A DNA stretch of 64,000 nucleotides from 66-474 sp035281745 (GCA_035281745.1 DATEDI010000020.1:62001-126000), one strand, 5' to 3'; shown: positions 43,329 through 53,379, counted from the stretch's first letter. Made by a program: numbers and translations. Notes: generated by a model not told the origin, from the letters alone.

Positions 43329-44267
43329 GTGAACAGAGTTTCCATCGTCATTCCCTGCCACAACGCAGGCGCCTTTCTTGGAGAGGCGGTTCGGTCGGCG
43401 CTTGAGCAGACGTGCGACGATTTCGAGATCATCGTCGTGGACGACGGCTCGACGGACGCCGAGACCGCGCAGGTATTGAAGGGCTCCAACTGGCCGCGCA
43501 CCCGAGTTTTTCGTCAGGAAAACGCCGGGCCGGCAGCCGCACGCAATCGCGCCATCGCCGAGGCGACAGGCGAGTACATCCTGCCGTTGGACGCCGACGA
43601 CCTCATCGAATCCACATATGTTGCCAAGGGTGCCGCGGTGCTCGATGCGCAGCCTGCCGTAGGCATTGTGTACTGCCGCGCCGCGAAATTCGGCTCCGAG
43701 GAGGGGCCTTGGGATCTTCCCCCATTCTCGCCGGCTGAACTTGCGCTCGGGAACGTGATCTTCGTCAGCGCGATGTTTCGTAAGGCCGATTGGGAGCTGA
43801 TAGGTGGTTTCGACGAGACCCTGTGGCACGGGATGGAGGATTACGATTTCTGGATCAGGTTGGTGCATGAGGGAAGGAAGGTGGTGAGGCTCGATGAAAC
43901 CTTGTTCCACTGCCGGGTCCGGGAGCAGTCTAGAACGGCTGTGTTCGAAAAGGATCGAGAAGAGGTCGTCGCCACGTATGCGCGCATCTTCCGCAAGAAT
44001 CGCGATTTTTTTGCCGAGCACGCTGAAAGTTTATTCCGGCGGCGGTTCGCGCTGTTGAAGGAAGTCTCCGCGCTACACGTGCGTTTGGCAGAGGAATCGA
44101 GAGGTGCCGCCAGCGAACGGGCGGCCCTTGTCGAAGCCAAGGCGGAAGCCGACCGGTACAATGCCGCGTTGCGCTTCGAGCTGGAGCAAGTTCACACGCG
44201 GTATGCCGCATTGCAGCGGCGTTTTCGCTGGTTGAAACCGCTGTGGCCCCGCCGGGTTCTGAAATGA
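43329..44267 (+). CDS. Family 2 glycosyltransferase, paralogue of the 36900 enzyme
   Basis: The 312-residue enzyme has MNRVSIVIPCHNAG, VDDGSTDAE, LPLDADDL and GGFDETLWHGMEDYDFW, and a C-terminal charged helical region ending with a basic WPRRVLK tail. It matches the protein at 36900 along most of its length (shared segments NWPRTR/HWPRTR, GPAAARN, GEYILPLDADD). A GTG start at 43329 is assumed, without a strong ribosome site. Its stop overlaps the next gene as ATGA. It lies directly right of the AT-richer island. Confidence 0.87.
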   Translation: MNRVSIVIPCHNAGAFLGEAVRSALEQTCDDFEIIVVDDGSTDAETAQVLKGSNWPRTRVFRQENAGPAAARNRAIAEATGEYILPLDADDLIESTYVAKGAAVLDAQPAVGIVYCRAAKFGSEEGPWDLPPFSPAELALGNVIFVSAMFRKADWELIGGFDETLWHGMEDYDFWIRLVHEGRKVVRLDETLFHCRVREQSRTAVFEKDREEVVATYARIFRKNRDFFAEHAESLFRRRFALLKEVSALHVRLAEESRGAASERAALVEAKAEADRYNAALRFELEQVHTRYAALQRRFRWLKPLWPRRVLK

Positions 44268-46852
44268 CACCTTTGATTTTTTTCACCATCGTCTCGCGCA
44301 ACTACCTGGCTTACGCGTTGACCCTGATGCAGTCGGTGGCGGCGCGTCACCCGGATGCGAAGCGTTACCTTTGCCTGGTCGACGAGCGGGCCGACGATCC
44401 TGCGCTGGATACGGACCTGTTCGAGACGGTCACCATCGACCAGCTCGGCCTGCCGCACTTCGATGCGTTCGTGTTCCGCTACGACATCATGGAGCTGAAC
44501 ACGGCGGTCAAGCCCTATATGTTCAAGTGGCTGCGGATGCGCAATCCGACGGCGGGCTTGGTGTATCTGGACCCGGACATCTACGTGCTGCGTCCGCTGG
44601 AGGACGTGGCTCAGGCGTTCGAGGTTGGCAAGCTGGCCGTGTTGACGCCGCACCTCAACGCGCCGCTGCCGGACGATGGCAAGTTCCCGACCGAGCTGTC
44701 GCTGATGCGCACCGGCGTGTACAACTGCGGGTTCGTGGCGATCAATGCCGCGTATCCGCAAAGTGCCGCACTGATCGAGTGGTGGTCGCGCAAGCTGGAA
44801 TTCGACTGTTTCGTCGATCTCGAGGCCGGCCTGTTCACCGACCAGAAATGGATGGACATGGCGCCGGCCTTGTTTCCGGATGTGGCCATCCTTCGCCACG
44901 ACGGCTACAACGTTGCTTACTGGAATCTGGTCTCGCGTCCGGTCACGCGTGATGCGGACGAAGGCTACCGGGCGAATGGTGCGCCGCTGGTATTTGCGCA
45001 TTTCTCGGGCGTGAACCTTGGAGAGCCCGACGTCTACTCCAAGCATCAGAACCGGTTCGATGCATCCGGCATCGGTGGGCTGCGCCCGCTGTATGACGCC
45101 TATCTCGACAAGCTGCGGGACAACGGCCATCCGCAACACGCAATCAAACCGTATGCGTACGGCCGTTTTCCCGACGGCGAGAGGATCGTGTCGGCGTTGC
45201 GGCGTACCTACCATCGCCGCTTTGACGTAAACAGCGTCCAGCCCGAGCCTCATCCGCTGCAGATGGATCGGTCCAGGTTCAACGAACCCTGTCCGGAGTT
45301 GCCCGACATAGAGGATTTGCCGGTCAGTCATTTGATGTATGAAGCGTGGCAGATGCGCGACGACCTGCGCGATGGATTCAACTTGCGCACGCACGAAGGG
45401 CGAGAGCGCTACATCGAATGGTTCATCTCCACGGCCGCTGCCGAAATGGGGTTGGGGGAGCGTTACACCGCACCGATCAAGGCACGCTTCAGGCCAGCTA
45501 GGCGGAAAGCGCGAGGTGGCTTGGGTGGCCGATTGGGCACGGTGGTGTTGCGCACGCTGAGCTGGGGCAAGCGGCATAGCGGACTCGCGCGCTTGTATGC
45601 GCGCATTCCGTTCTCGTGGCGTCTCGCGTTGCGGCGATGGGTGCACGCGGCCGCAGGCATGCCGATGCCGCCGCTGCCGTTTCCCACGGCAGAGCGCCGC
45701 GCGGCAAGTCACACGCGCGTGCAGACACCACCGGTCAGTCCCGGCGTGAATTTGCTTGGCTACGCGCGCGGCGAATTCGGCATCGCGGAAAACGTGCGTT
45801 CGTACGCGCGCGCAGTGGAGCGTGCCGAGCACCCTTTCCTGATTTTCAATTTCGACGTGGGCACAGCCAGTCGTCAGCGTGACCGCTCGATGGAGAAGTA
45901 TTTCTCCGACACGTTGCGCTATGCGGATAACGTGTTCTTCATCAACGCCGATCAGATGCAGATCGCCCGCGACGTGTTGGGGCGGGAAGCCTTCGCTGGT
46001 CATCACAACATCGGCTTCTGGGTCTGGGAACTGGAAAAATTCCCACGCGACTGGCATGGCGCGTTCAATCTGGTGGAAGAAATCTGGGTGCCCACCGAAT
46101 TCGTGCGCAATGCCATTGCGGCCTGCACCGGAAAACCGGTGGTACGCATGCCCAAGGCCATCGAGTTCGCGGCGCCGGAAAGCATGGGTCGCGGACATTT
46201 CGGGTTGCCGCCCAATGAATACGTGTTCCTTTTCAGCTACGACTTCAATAGTTTCGCTTCGCGCAAGAATCCCGAAGCGACCATCGCGGCATTCCGGCAG
46301 GCCTTTTCAGATGGCGAGAAAAGCGTGCGCTTGCTGGTGAAATCCACCAATGGCGGCCGCTTCCCCGAAAAACTGTCGGCATTGCAACAGAGCGTCGCGG
46401 ATGATCCGCGCATCGAGGTGCGCGATGGATTCCTGTCGCGCGAAGAAATGTTCGGGTTGCAGAACAGCGTCGATTGCTACGTGTCGCTGCATCGCTCGGA
46501 AGGTTTCGGGCTGGGCATGGCCGAGTGCATGTACCTCGGCAAGCCCGTGATCGCGACGGCGTATTCCGGCAATCTCGATTTCATGGATCGCGACAACAGC
46601 CTGCTGGTCGACTACAAGATGATCCCGCTGCGCGACGGCGACTATCCGTATTGGCAGGGCCAACAATGGGCCGATGCGGATGTTGCCCACGCGGCACGTC
46701 TGATGCGGCAGGTATTCGACGATCGCGAATTTGCGCGACGAATCGGCGCGTCGGCCGCCGCCAGCATCCGCCGTACCAATTCGAAAGATGCGTGTGGCGC
46801 CGCCGTCGTCGCACGGCTGCAGGAGATCCATCGCGGGCGCCACGCCGCGTGA
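44264..46852 (+). CDS. Two-domain glycosyltransferase (GT-A N-terminus, GT4 C-terminus)
   Basis: The 862-residue protein fuses two transferases. Residues 1 to about 300 resemble the stand-alone enzyme at 35706: MTPLIFFTIVSRNYLAYAL, D-P-D at 103-105, VYNCGFVAIN, LFTDQKWMDMAPALF. A middle part of roughly 180 residues is basic and unrecognised. Residues about 490-862 are a GT4 glycosyltransferase: GVNLLGYARGEFGIAENVRS, NIGFWVWELEKFP, and the E-x7-E sugar-nucleotide motif in SEGFGLGMAECMYLGKPVIAT. It may add two successive sugars. It is coupled to the preceding GT2 gene. Confidence 0.87.
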   Translation: MTPLIFFTIVSRNYLAYALTLMQSVAARHPDAKRYLCLVDERADDPALDTDLFETVTIDQLGLPHFDAFVFRYDIMELNTAVKPYMFKWLRMRNPTAGLVYLDPDIYVLRPLEDVAQAFEVGKLAVLTPHLNAPLPDDGKFPTELSLMRTGVYNCGFVAINAAYPQSAALIEWWSRKLEFDCFVDLEAGLFTDQKWMDMAPALFPDVAILRHDGYNVAYWNLVSRPVTRDADEGYRANGAPLVFAHFSGVNLGEPDVYSKHQNRFDASGIGGLRPLYDAYLDKLRDNGHPQHAIKPYAYGRFPDGERIVSALRRTYHRRFDVNSVQPEPHPLQMDRSRFNEPCPELPDIEDLPVSHLMYEAWQMRDDLRDGFNLRTHEGRERYIEWFISTAAAEMGLGERYTAPIKARFRPARRKARGGLGGRLGTVVLRTLSWGKRHSGLARLYARIPFSWRLALRRWVHAAAGMPMPPLPFPTAERRAASHTRVQTPPVSPGVNLLGYARGEFGIAENVRSYARAVERAEHPFLIFNFDVGTASRQRDRSMEKYFSDTLRYADNVFFINADQMQIARDVLGREAFAGHHNIGFWVWELEKFPRDWHGAFNLVEEIWVPTEFVRNAIAACTGKPVVRMPKAIEFAAPESMGRGHFGLPPNEYVFLFSYDFNSFASRKNPEATIAAFRQAFSDGEKSVRLLVKSTNGGRFPEKLSALQQSVADDPRIEVRDGFLSREEMFGLQNSVDCYVSLHRSEGFGLGMAECMYLGKPVIATAYSGNLDFMDRDNSLLVDYKMIPLRDGDYPYWQGQQWADADVAHAARLMRQVFDDREFARRIGASAAASIRRTNSKDACGAAVVARLQEIHRGRHAA

Positions 46853-46931
46853 ACGCTCGCCGTTGTCGCGGCGATTCGTCGAATATTCGCTGCCCCATCG
46901 CCGGGCAGCGACATTCGTGAAGGGGTGATCG

Positions 46932-48416
46932 GTGGTCTTCAGTTCGGCGACATTCCTGTTTTTCTTTTTGCCTTGCGTGCTGGGGTTGTATTACCTCAGC
47001 CCGATGCGCGTGCGCAACGCGCTGTTGTTGCTCGCCAGTCTGGTGTTCTACGCGTGGGGCGAGCCCGTCTACGTATTCCTGATGATGGGCTCGATCGCCG
47101 TGAACTGGCTGGTCGGCTTGCTGATGGCGCGCTTCGCGGATACGCCGGGCGAGAAACTGGTGTTGGCGCTGGGCATCGCGGTCGATCTGGTCGTGCTGGC
47201 GTACTTCAAGTACGCCGGTTTTTTTGCGGCGAGCGTGCTCGCGCATGTTCCCGGACTGGAATCGATCGCCACGCAATTCCACGCGCCGCGCCTGCCGATC
47301 GGCATTTCCTTCTTTACCTTCCATGCGATGTCGTACCTCATCGATATCCATCGCCGCCAGGCCAGCGCGCTGCGCAATCCGCTCAACATGGGTGTTTACA
47401 TCACCATGTTTCCGCAGTTGATCGCGGGTCCGATCATCCGTTTCCACGATGTCGCCGAACAAATTCTCGGGCGACGCAACACGCTGGAGCGGTTTGCGTC
47501 GGGTGTGGAACGCTTCAGCTACGGCCTCGGCAAGAAAATGCTGATTGCCAACCCGCTCGGCGCGGTGGCCGATTCGGCATTCGGGGTGGATCCGCAATAT
47601 CTGCACACGGGCGATGCGTGGGTCGGCATTGTCTGTTATGCGCTGCAGATCTACTTCGACTTCGCTGGCTACTCCGACATGGCCATCGGCCTTGGCAGGA
47701 TGCTGGGTTTCGAGTTCCTCGAAAACTTCAATTACCCATACATCGCTTCGACGGTCCAGGAATTCTGGCACCGCTGGCACCTGTCGTTGTCGGCGTGGTT
47801 TCGGGATTACCTGTATATCCCGCTCGGCGGCAACCGCAAGGGCGAAGCCCGCACGTGGTTCAACTTGTTTTCCGTGTTCATTCTTTGCGGGTTCTGGCAT
47901 GGCGCAGGTTGGACCTTCATCTTCTGGGGCTTTTGGCACGGCTTGTTCCTGGCGCTGGAACGCGGGCGCTGGGGACGCTGGTTGAAGGCCACGCCTGCGC
48001 CGTTGCGCTGGGTCTACACCATGGCGGTCGTCCTGGTCGGCTGGGTGTTCTTCCGCGCGGAGAGTTTCAGCCATGCATGGATCTATCTTCAGGCCATGGC
48101 AGGGTTGCACGGCGATGCCGTCTCCGGCACGGCCCTGGCAATCAAGTTCGCAGCGCGTGAACGCTGGACCTGCGCGGTCGGGCTGCTGCTGAGCGCGCCG
48201 GTATTCGCATTCATGGCGCGCGATTACATCATGCGCGGCTATCCGATCAAGGCGCCGCGCGGCGCGATCTACGAATGGGCGATCCGCGTGGGTGGCCGCT
48301 TCAACGAGTCCGGATTGCGAGGGTTGCGGGTAGCTGCGGTGATCGTGATCTTGCTGGTGTGCGCGGCTTATGTCGCGGCCGGCACCTACAACCCGTTCAT
48401 CTACTACCGGTTCTGA
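46932..48416 (+). CDS. MBOAT O-acyltransferase (AlgI/PatA type)
   Basis: This 494-residue integral membrane protein moves acyl groups, usually acetyl, across the membrane for polysaccharide O-acetylation. It begins MVFSSATFLFFFLPCVL and has the AlgI hallmarks FFTFHAMSYLID, YFDFAGYSDMAIG, FWHRWHLSLS and the catalytic histidine in CGFWHGAGW (about residue 322). A GTG start at 46932 follows GAAGGGG. A small hairpin (46888-46910) lies upstream. The AlgJ-like gene starts 3 bases after its stop, the standard pairing for periplasmic O-acetylation. Confidence 0.93.
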   Translation: MVFSSATFLFFFLPCVLGLYYLSPMRVRNALLLLASLVFYAWGEPVYVFLMMGSIAVNWLVGLLMARFADTPGEKLVLALGIAVDLVVLAYFKYAGFFAASVLAHVPGLESIATQFHAPRLPIGISFFTFHAMSYLIDIHRRQASALRNPLNMGVYITMFPQLIAGPIIRFHDVAEQILGRRNTLERFASGVERFSYGLGKKMLIANPLGAVADSAFGVDPQYLHTGDAWVGIVCYALQIYFDFAGYSDMAIGLGRMLGFEFLENFNYPYIASTVQEFWHRWHLSLSAWFRDYLYIPLGGNRKGEARTWFNLFSVFILCGFWHGAGWTFIFWGFWHGLFLALERGRWGRWLKATPAPLRWVYTMAVVLVGWVFFRAESFSHAWIYLQAMAGLHGDAVSGTALAIKFAARERWTCAVGLLLSAPVFAFMARDYIMRGYPIKAPRGAIYEWAIRVGGRFNESGLRGLRVAAVIVILLVCAAYVAAGTYNPFIYYRF

Positions 48417-48418
48417 GG

Positions 48419-50440
48419 ATGCATTTCGGCAAGCAGAACATCGCCGTGTCCAACCTGCTGCTGGCGCTTGCCATGGTGGCGTTCATCGGCGTGCCGTTGG
48501 CGCGCGCGTTGTGGACCGGTGCGCGTCCGATGGAATCGTCCGTGGAAAAACGCAAATTGGCCGGACTGCCGACCCTGCCGATGTCCCTGCAGGCCTGGAC
48601 GAAGTTCCCGAAAGGCTTCGATGCCTATGCGCACGACCAGTTCGGTTTTCGCGATGACCTTCTGCAAGGCTATCGCTGGTTGATGGCGTCGGTGTTCCAT
48701 CAGTCGACGTCGGATCGTGCGTTCGTAGGCCGCGACGGTTGGCTGTACTTCACCGGAAACGGCGGCCTTGCCGACATGCAAGGCATCAGTCCGTATACGG
48801 AAACACAACTGCAAAACGATGTCGAACAGATCAACGCGCGTGGGGAGTTGCTCGCCGTGCGGGGCATCCATTATGGCTTCGTGGTGTTTCCCGACAAGCA
48901 CACCGTCTATCCGCAGTTCCTTCCGGGCGGCGTGTATGCAGGATTCGAGCATCGGCGCTTGAACGCGCTCGATGCCGCGATGGCACAGACAGGCCACGAC
49001 TATTACTTCGACGCCACCGATGCGTTGCATCGCGATGCAGCGCATTCGCCATTTCGCCTGTACTACAAGTCGGATACCCACTGGAATCCCTGGGGCGCGT
49101 ATCTTGGTTACGAAGCCTGGGTGACTGCATCCGGAAAGCGGCTGAGCCTCCGGCCGTTCGACTACCGGTTCGATCAGTTCCGGACGGCGCATCAATCGCT
49201 CCGCGGCGATCTATCCAAAATAAGCGGCTACCGCCCCTATGACCCGGATATCTACCCACCAGCCGGCGCGGGTTGCGGGAGCACCAAGCCATGGAATGTC
49301 CCGGGCAAGATGCTGCACAGATTGAATACTATCGCCCGGCACATGCGTACCGCCGAGTGTGGCGGCAACGGGACAGCACTGATCCTGCACGATTCGTTCC
49401 TGGATTCCATGGAACGCTACGTCACGGACAATTTCAAACGTTCTTGGTTGATATGGAACTATCCCGCAGACAAGGATTTCGGTTGGTTGGTCGATCAGCT
49501 GCATCCGGATACGGTGCTGGTAGAGCGGGTCGAACGTTTGATGCTGCACCTCAGGCCGGTCGACCTGGAGGCGTTGGTACAAGAACTCGGAGTTGTCGGA
49601 GAATCTGCGGCCATCGACAACCATGGCTGGTTGAAGATCGGGAGTGGCAACAATCGCAAGGCGTTGTCACACGAGTCCGCCGTCGGTGGATTGGACCGCG
49701 TGGTCCGTGCCGGCGATCAGGTCTACGTCGAAGGCTGGGTGCGCTTGGGCCATTCGCCTCCGGCGGCCGTGATTGCCGTAAGCAGTGGCAAGGTGGTTGG
49801 CGAGGCACCGGTGACGCTTTACCGTCCGGAGGCTCCTTCGGTACAGCGTGATTCGGTGTTGAAATGGTCCGGTTTCAGGCTGCACATGCCCGCCGGCGCA
49901 GTCAACCAAGACGTCCGAACGCTGCAATTCTATTGGGTGAATTTCGACACCTACGGCGTGTTCGTGCTGAACAACCAGGATCAACAAAAGTTGAGTACCG
50001 CGAACGAGCTGGAAGTCGGGATGTTGGACGGCCGCGTAATTGAAAACGCTGCGGGGGAACTGGTCGTTGCTGGCAGCGGCACCATGAATCTGCATGATGC
50101 GGGACCGGCAAGGGGGTCACTGGATCAGATTGCGCGAGAGGGTGATTTCGTTCGCCTCGTGGGTTGGGCCGGGTTGGGGGAAGCGCCGGCGTCAAAAGTG
50201 ATCGCGGTGGTGGACGGCCAGGTCATTGGCGAAGCGCCGGTCATCTTGCGCCGCATCGATGTCGCGAATGCATATCGGAACCCCAAAATGACGTGGTCCG
50301 GTTTCGAAATGCAATTCCCTGCTCGAGCACTTGGACACCATGGGAAAGCGTTGCGCCTCTACTTCGTCAGTGCCGATCGCTTTGGCAAGTATTCCATGGA
50401 TGAAGGCGATCGCGAGCGTCTGCAAGCGCTACTCAAATAG
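48419..50440 (+). CDS. AlgJ/AlgX-like acetyltransferase partner with two GW-RxDV-SGF modules (copies A, B)
   Basis: The 673-residue protein has an N-terminal membrane anchor (about residues 12-32) and an SGNH-like ALGX/ALGJ domain with GRDGWLYFTGN, YYKSDTHWNPWGAY (near 218) and the nucleophile region LILHDSFLDS (near 321). AlgJ-type proteins take acetyl from the MBOAT partner and place it on the polymer. Uncommonly, about residues 427-530 and 568-665 form two tandem copies of a small domain: VEGWVRLG...TLYRPEA...WSGFRLHMP and LVGWAGLG...LRRIDVA...WSGFEMQFP. The same domain occurs in two lipoproteins of this locus. It follows the MBOAT gene with only 2 bp between stop and start. Confidence 0.85.
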   Translation: MHFGKQNIAVSNLLLALAMVAFIGVPLARALWTGARPMESSVEKRKLAGLPTLPMSLQAWTKFPKGFDAYAHDQFGFRDDLLQGYRWLMASVFHQSTSDRAFVGRDGWLYFTGNGGLADMQGISPYTETQLQNDVEQINARGELLAVRGIHYGFVVFPDKHTVYPQFLPGGVYAGFEHRRLNALDAAMAQTGHDYYFDATDALHRDAAHSPFRLYYKSDTHWNPWGAYLGYEAWVTASGKRLSLRPFDYRFDQFRTAHQSLRGDLSKISGYRPYDPDIYPPAGAGCGSTKPWNVPGKMLHRLNTIARHMRTAECGGNGTALILHDSFLDSMERYVTDNFKRSWLIWNYPADKDFGWLVDQLHPDTVLVERVERLMLHLRPVDLEALVQELGVVGESAAIDNHGWLKIGSGNNRKALSHESAVGGLDRVVRAGDQVYVEGWVRLGHSPPAAVIAVSSGKVVGEAPVTLYRPEAPSVQRDSVLKWSGFRLHMPAGAVNQDVRTLQFYWVNFDTYGVFVLNNQDQQKLSTANELEVGMLDGRVIENAAGELVVAGSGTMNLHDAGPARGSLDQIAREGDFVRLVGWAGLGEAPASKVIAVVDGQVIGEAPVILRRIDVANAYRNPKMTWSGFEMQFPARALGHHGKALRLYFVSADRFGKYSMDEGDRERLQALLK

Positions 50441-50727
50441 CTGAAACCGGGAATCTATCGCACAACAGGCGGTGTTGTTGTATATGTCGGCCTGAGAAGA
50501 TGCATTGGCCGCTGATTCGGCGGTGCCGAAGACTGATGTTCGACCAATCTGGCGAAAATTGGGGTGCGAGTGGCCGCCTGCGCGGTTACGGCGAGCCAAG
50601 ACACGCGCTCGGCGTGACGTCTGCTATCACGGTATATCATCGCGGCATGGTGATGACGTCTTCCGGCAATTCTGGGTGCGGCTGCGCTCGCAACGCTCGC
50701 GGCCTGCCGCTGAATTGGAGCCGATGA

Positions 50728-53379
50728 GTGCCTGAGCGAGGTCGCTCGTGGGCGGCGGTTGCTGTTGTCATGGTGTTGCTGGCTGCCCCTGCCATCGGGG
50801 TGCAGGTATGGATGGCCGGCGTTTTTCCCTCGTATCAGCACGGCCAGTTCGGGCAGGACGTGGTTTTTGCGCTGGCTTGGTGCGGGTTGCTGGTAACCGT
50901 CGCGCGTTGGCGATTGCTGGGGCCTGTATCGGTGCCCGCCGCATGGTTGGCGTACCTCGCCTGGTTGTTCCTGGTGCTGGGCGAAGGCGTTTCCTATTAC
51001 CTGCAGGCCGACACCTTCAATGCGCGGTTCTTCGCGCACTTGAATCCCGGCAACCTGCGCACGGGGCTGCGTGCGTTCCCGGAGATGATCGGTGGCGGTA
51101 CCGCGCTGTTCCTGGTCATGCTGTTCGCGTCGGTCGGGTTGCTGGCATGGACGGCTCGCCGTGGCCGACAACACGCCGCCAATGCCCGCAGCGGTCCGGC
51201 GGTCATCACGTTGGTCATCTTGATGCTGATCGTATTGGGCGTCGACTCGGCACCACGACGCTTGATCGGCTACCTCGTGCGAACGCGGCAGGCCGCGCAT
51301 TTCGCGGACACGCCACAGGGGCGCGCTGTGGCCGGCCTGCTGGACTTGCATCCGGTGTCCAAAAAGAAAGTGATCGCGGCGCCCGGCAAAAACGTGGTGT
51401 GGATCTACATGGAATCGCTGGAGCGAATCTACTGGGATCCCGAGGTGTTCCCGGGGTTGACGCCGAACCTCGATCGCCTTCGCAAGCAGGGCCTCGACTT
51501 CTCCGGTTTCGAAACTTTTTCAGGCGCCAATTACACGATGGCCGGCTTGTTCGCTTCGCAGTGTGGCGTGCCGCTGTTCACGAGCGCATTCGCCGGACTC
51601 GACACGGTGGCTGGCAACAACACCGACGCCTCGACCTTCCATCCGAAGATCGCCTGCTTCGGAGACGTATTGCACAAGGCGGGTTATGTGCAGGTTTACA
51701 TGGGTGGCGCGCCGATCGTGTTTTCCAACAAGAACGTGTTCTTTCGTTTGCACGGCTATGACGAGGCCTTGGGTCTGCAGGAATTGGAAGCCGAGGCGGG
51801 CGGCAAGCTGCCCGAATCGGGGTGGGGTCTTTACGACAGCGCGCTGTTCAAGCTGGCGCTTGCTCGCTATCAAAAGTTCGCAGCGGCCCGCAAGCCTTTC
51901 AACCTCACTCTGCTGACGCTGGATACGCATCCGCCCGATGGGCGTCCTTCACCCGGCTGTCCAAAGTACGCGGCGAGCAGCAACAGCATGTTGCAGGCCG
52001 TACATTGCACCGATTACCTGCTCGGCAATTTCATCGATGCGCTGTCGAGGCAGCCCGACTGGAAAAACACCGTGGTCGTCATCATGAGCGACCACCTGAT
52101 GATGAGGAACGATGCTGAATCACTTTTCCCGCGGAATTACCATAGGCAGCCTGCGCTGGTGATATTGAATGCGGGTGATGAGGTCAGACGCGCTCGCATG
52201 TATCACATGGACATCGCGCCGACCGTACTCGCCGCGATGGACGTGCGGACCAATGCGACCTTCATTGCGGGGTCCGATCGCAGAGCAACCGACGCAGCTG
52301 GCAGCGAGTTGGTAGATGACGCAGTCACCGATGCCGTGCTGCGCAAGGCGCTGTGGTCGCGCGTCAACGAGTTCAAGTTGTGCAAGAAGAACCGGTTGGT
52401 CGGCTGGACACCCGATGGCGGATTCGATGTCGGCGGCCGCGAGTTGAAGATGAGCTACCTCGGCCGTGCACAGGTCGGTCTTCGTGAAGACCAGATTCTG
52501 GATTTCTTCATCGACAATGCAAATGCCAAATTGGTGATCGCGGACGCCGGGGCGCAGCCCCGCTTGCTCAAGGACCGCGGCGACGCCAGCGTATTGACGA
52601 TAAAGCCCGTTGCCGAGGTACAGGATGGCGGCAGCTTATTCACCGTTGATTGGCTGGGCCGGGGCGGAGCAAACGCCCATGTTGGACAAATCGACTCATT
52701 GCGCGGACTGACCATCACTTCGTCGCGGTGCGGCAGCCTTGTCCAACAGATGGATCACGCACCGTCCGGCGCGGAGCTGGATTTGAGCCACGAGTTCAAT
52801 AGCGTCTCCGCAGCCCCGCCGGATTTGGAAGCCGGCACCGAAGTTGATTTCACCCGACCCGAATCAGCCGCGTATGGAGCAGGTTTGGGCTGGCTGCCGC
52901 CACAAGGCTGGGGCAGTTGGGCCATCGGACCGACGGCCGTACTTGCGCTTCGGTTATCTGGTGAACAGTGTCGTGCCGGTGGAAAGTTGCACATGCGGGT
53001 CGACCCTTACCTGTCACCGGCACGCCCCGCTCTGGATACTCAGGTCTGGATCAACGGACAGCTCACCGCGACCTGGCATTTCGCCGCCAACGGCCAATTT
53101 TCGGCCAATCCCAAGGATGCTTCGGATAGCCACGACATATTCGAGGTGGAAGCACCGATCGGCGCGAACGACACGTGCGAAGCCACCGTCCGGCTACGCT
53201 TTGCGCGTCCGCATGCATTGCCGGCTCCCTATCCGAAGTCCGAAGATCCGCGGCCGCTGCAGTTGCGGGTGCTGGGGATGCGGGTGTCGGCCAATGACGG
53301 CCGGCAACACTCTGCAGGTCTAACTCAGGCGCGCCCGTACACGTCTTCAAGTCGGACGATATCGTCTTCGCCGAGGTAG
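50728..53379 (+). CDS. LtaS/MdoB-like phosphotransferase (sulfatase fold), membrane-bound
   Basis: The 883-residue protein has about four N-terminal helices, then an alkaline-phosphatase/sulfatase-fold domain (about 225-530). This has metal and nucleophile residues WIYMESLE, GANYTMAGLF (T270 as probable nucleophile), LDTHPPDG and VIMSDHLMM. Family members transfer phosphoglycerol or phosphoethanolamine from phospholipid to glycans. A C-terminal beta domain (about 705-870) contains GLGWLPPQGWGSWAIGP, a pattern seen in other envelope transferases. The 287 bp before it hold no gene. A GTG start at 50728 is assumed. The last 55 bp overlap manC on the other strand. Confidence 0.83.
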   Translation: MPERGRSWAAVAVVMVLLAAPAIGVQVWMAGVFPSYQHGQFGQDVVFALAWCGLLVTVARWRLLGPVSVPAAWLAYLAWLFLVLGEGVSYYLQADTFNARFFAHLNPGNLRTGLRAFPEMIGGGTALFLVMLFASVGLLAWTARRGRQHAANARSGPAVITLVILMLIVLGVDSAPRRLIGYLVRTRQAAHFADTPQGRAVAGLLDLHPVSKKKVIAAPGKNVVWIYMESLERIYWDPEVFPGLTPNLDRLRKQGLDFSGFETFSGANYTMAGLFASQCGVPLFTSAFAGLDTVAGNNTDASTFHPKIACFGDVLHKAGYVQVYMGGAPIVFSNKNVFFRLHGYDEALGLQELEAEAGGKLPESGWGLYDSALFKLALARYQKFAAARKPFNLTLLTLDTHPPDGRPSPGCPKYAASSNSMLQAVHCTDYLLGNFIDALSRQPDWKNTVVVIMSDHLMMRNDAESLFPRNYHRQPALVILNAGDEVRRARMYHMDIAPTVLAAMDVRTNATFIAGSDRRATDAAGSELVDDAVTDAVLRKALWSRVNEFKLCKKNRLVGWTPDGGFDVGGRELKMSYLGRAQVGLREDQILDFFIDNANAKLVIADAGAQPRLLKDRGDASVLTIKPVAEVQDGGSLFTVDWLGRGGANAHVGQIDSLRGLTITSSRCGSLVQQMDHAPSGAELDLSHEFNSVSAAPPDLEAGTEVDFTRPESAAYGAGLGWLPPQGWGSWAIGPTAVLALRLSGEQCRAGGKLHMRVDPYLSPARPALDTQVWINGQLTATWHFAANGQFSANPKDASDSHDIFEVEAPIGANDTCEATVRLRFARPHALPAPYPKSEDPRPLQLRVLGMRVSANDGRQHSAGLTQARPYTSSSRTISSSPR

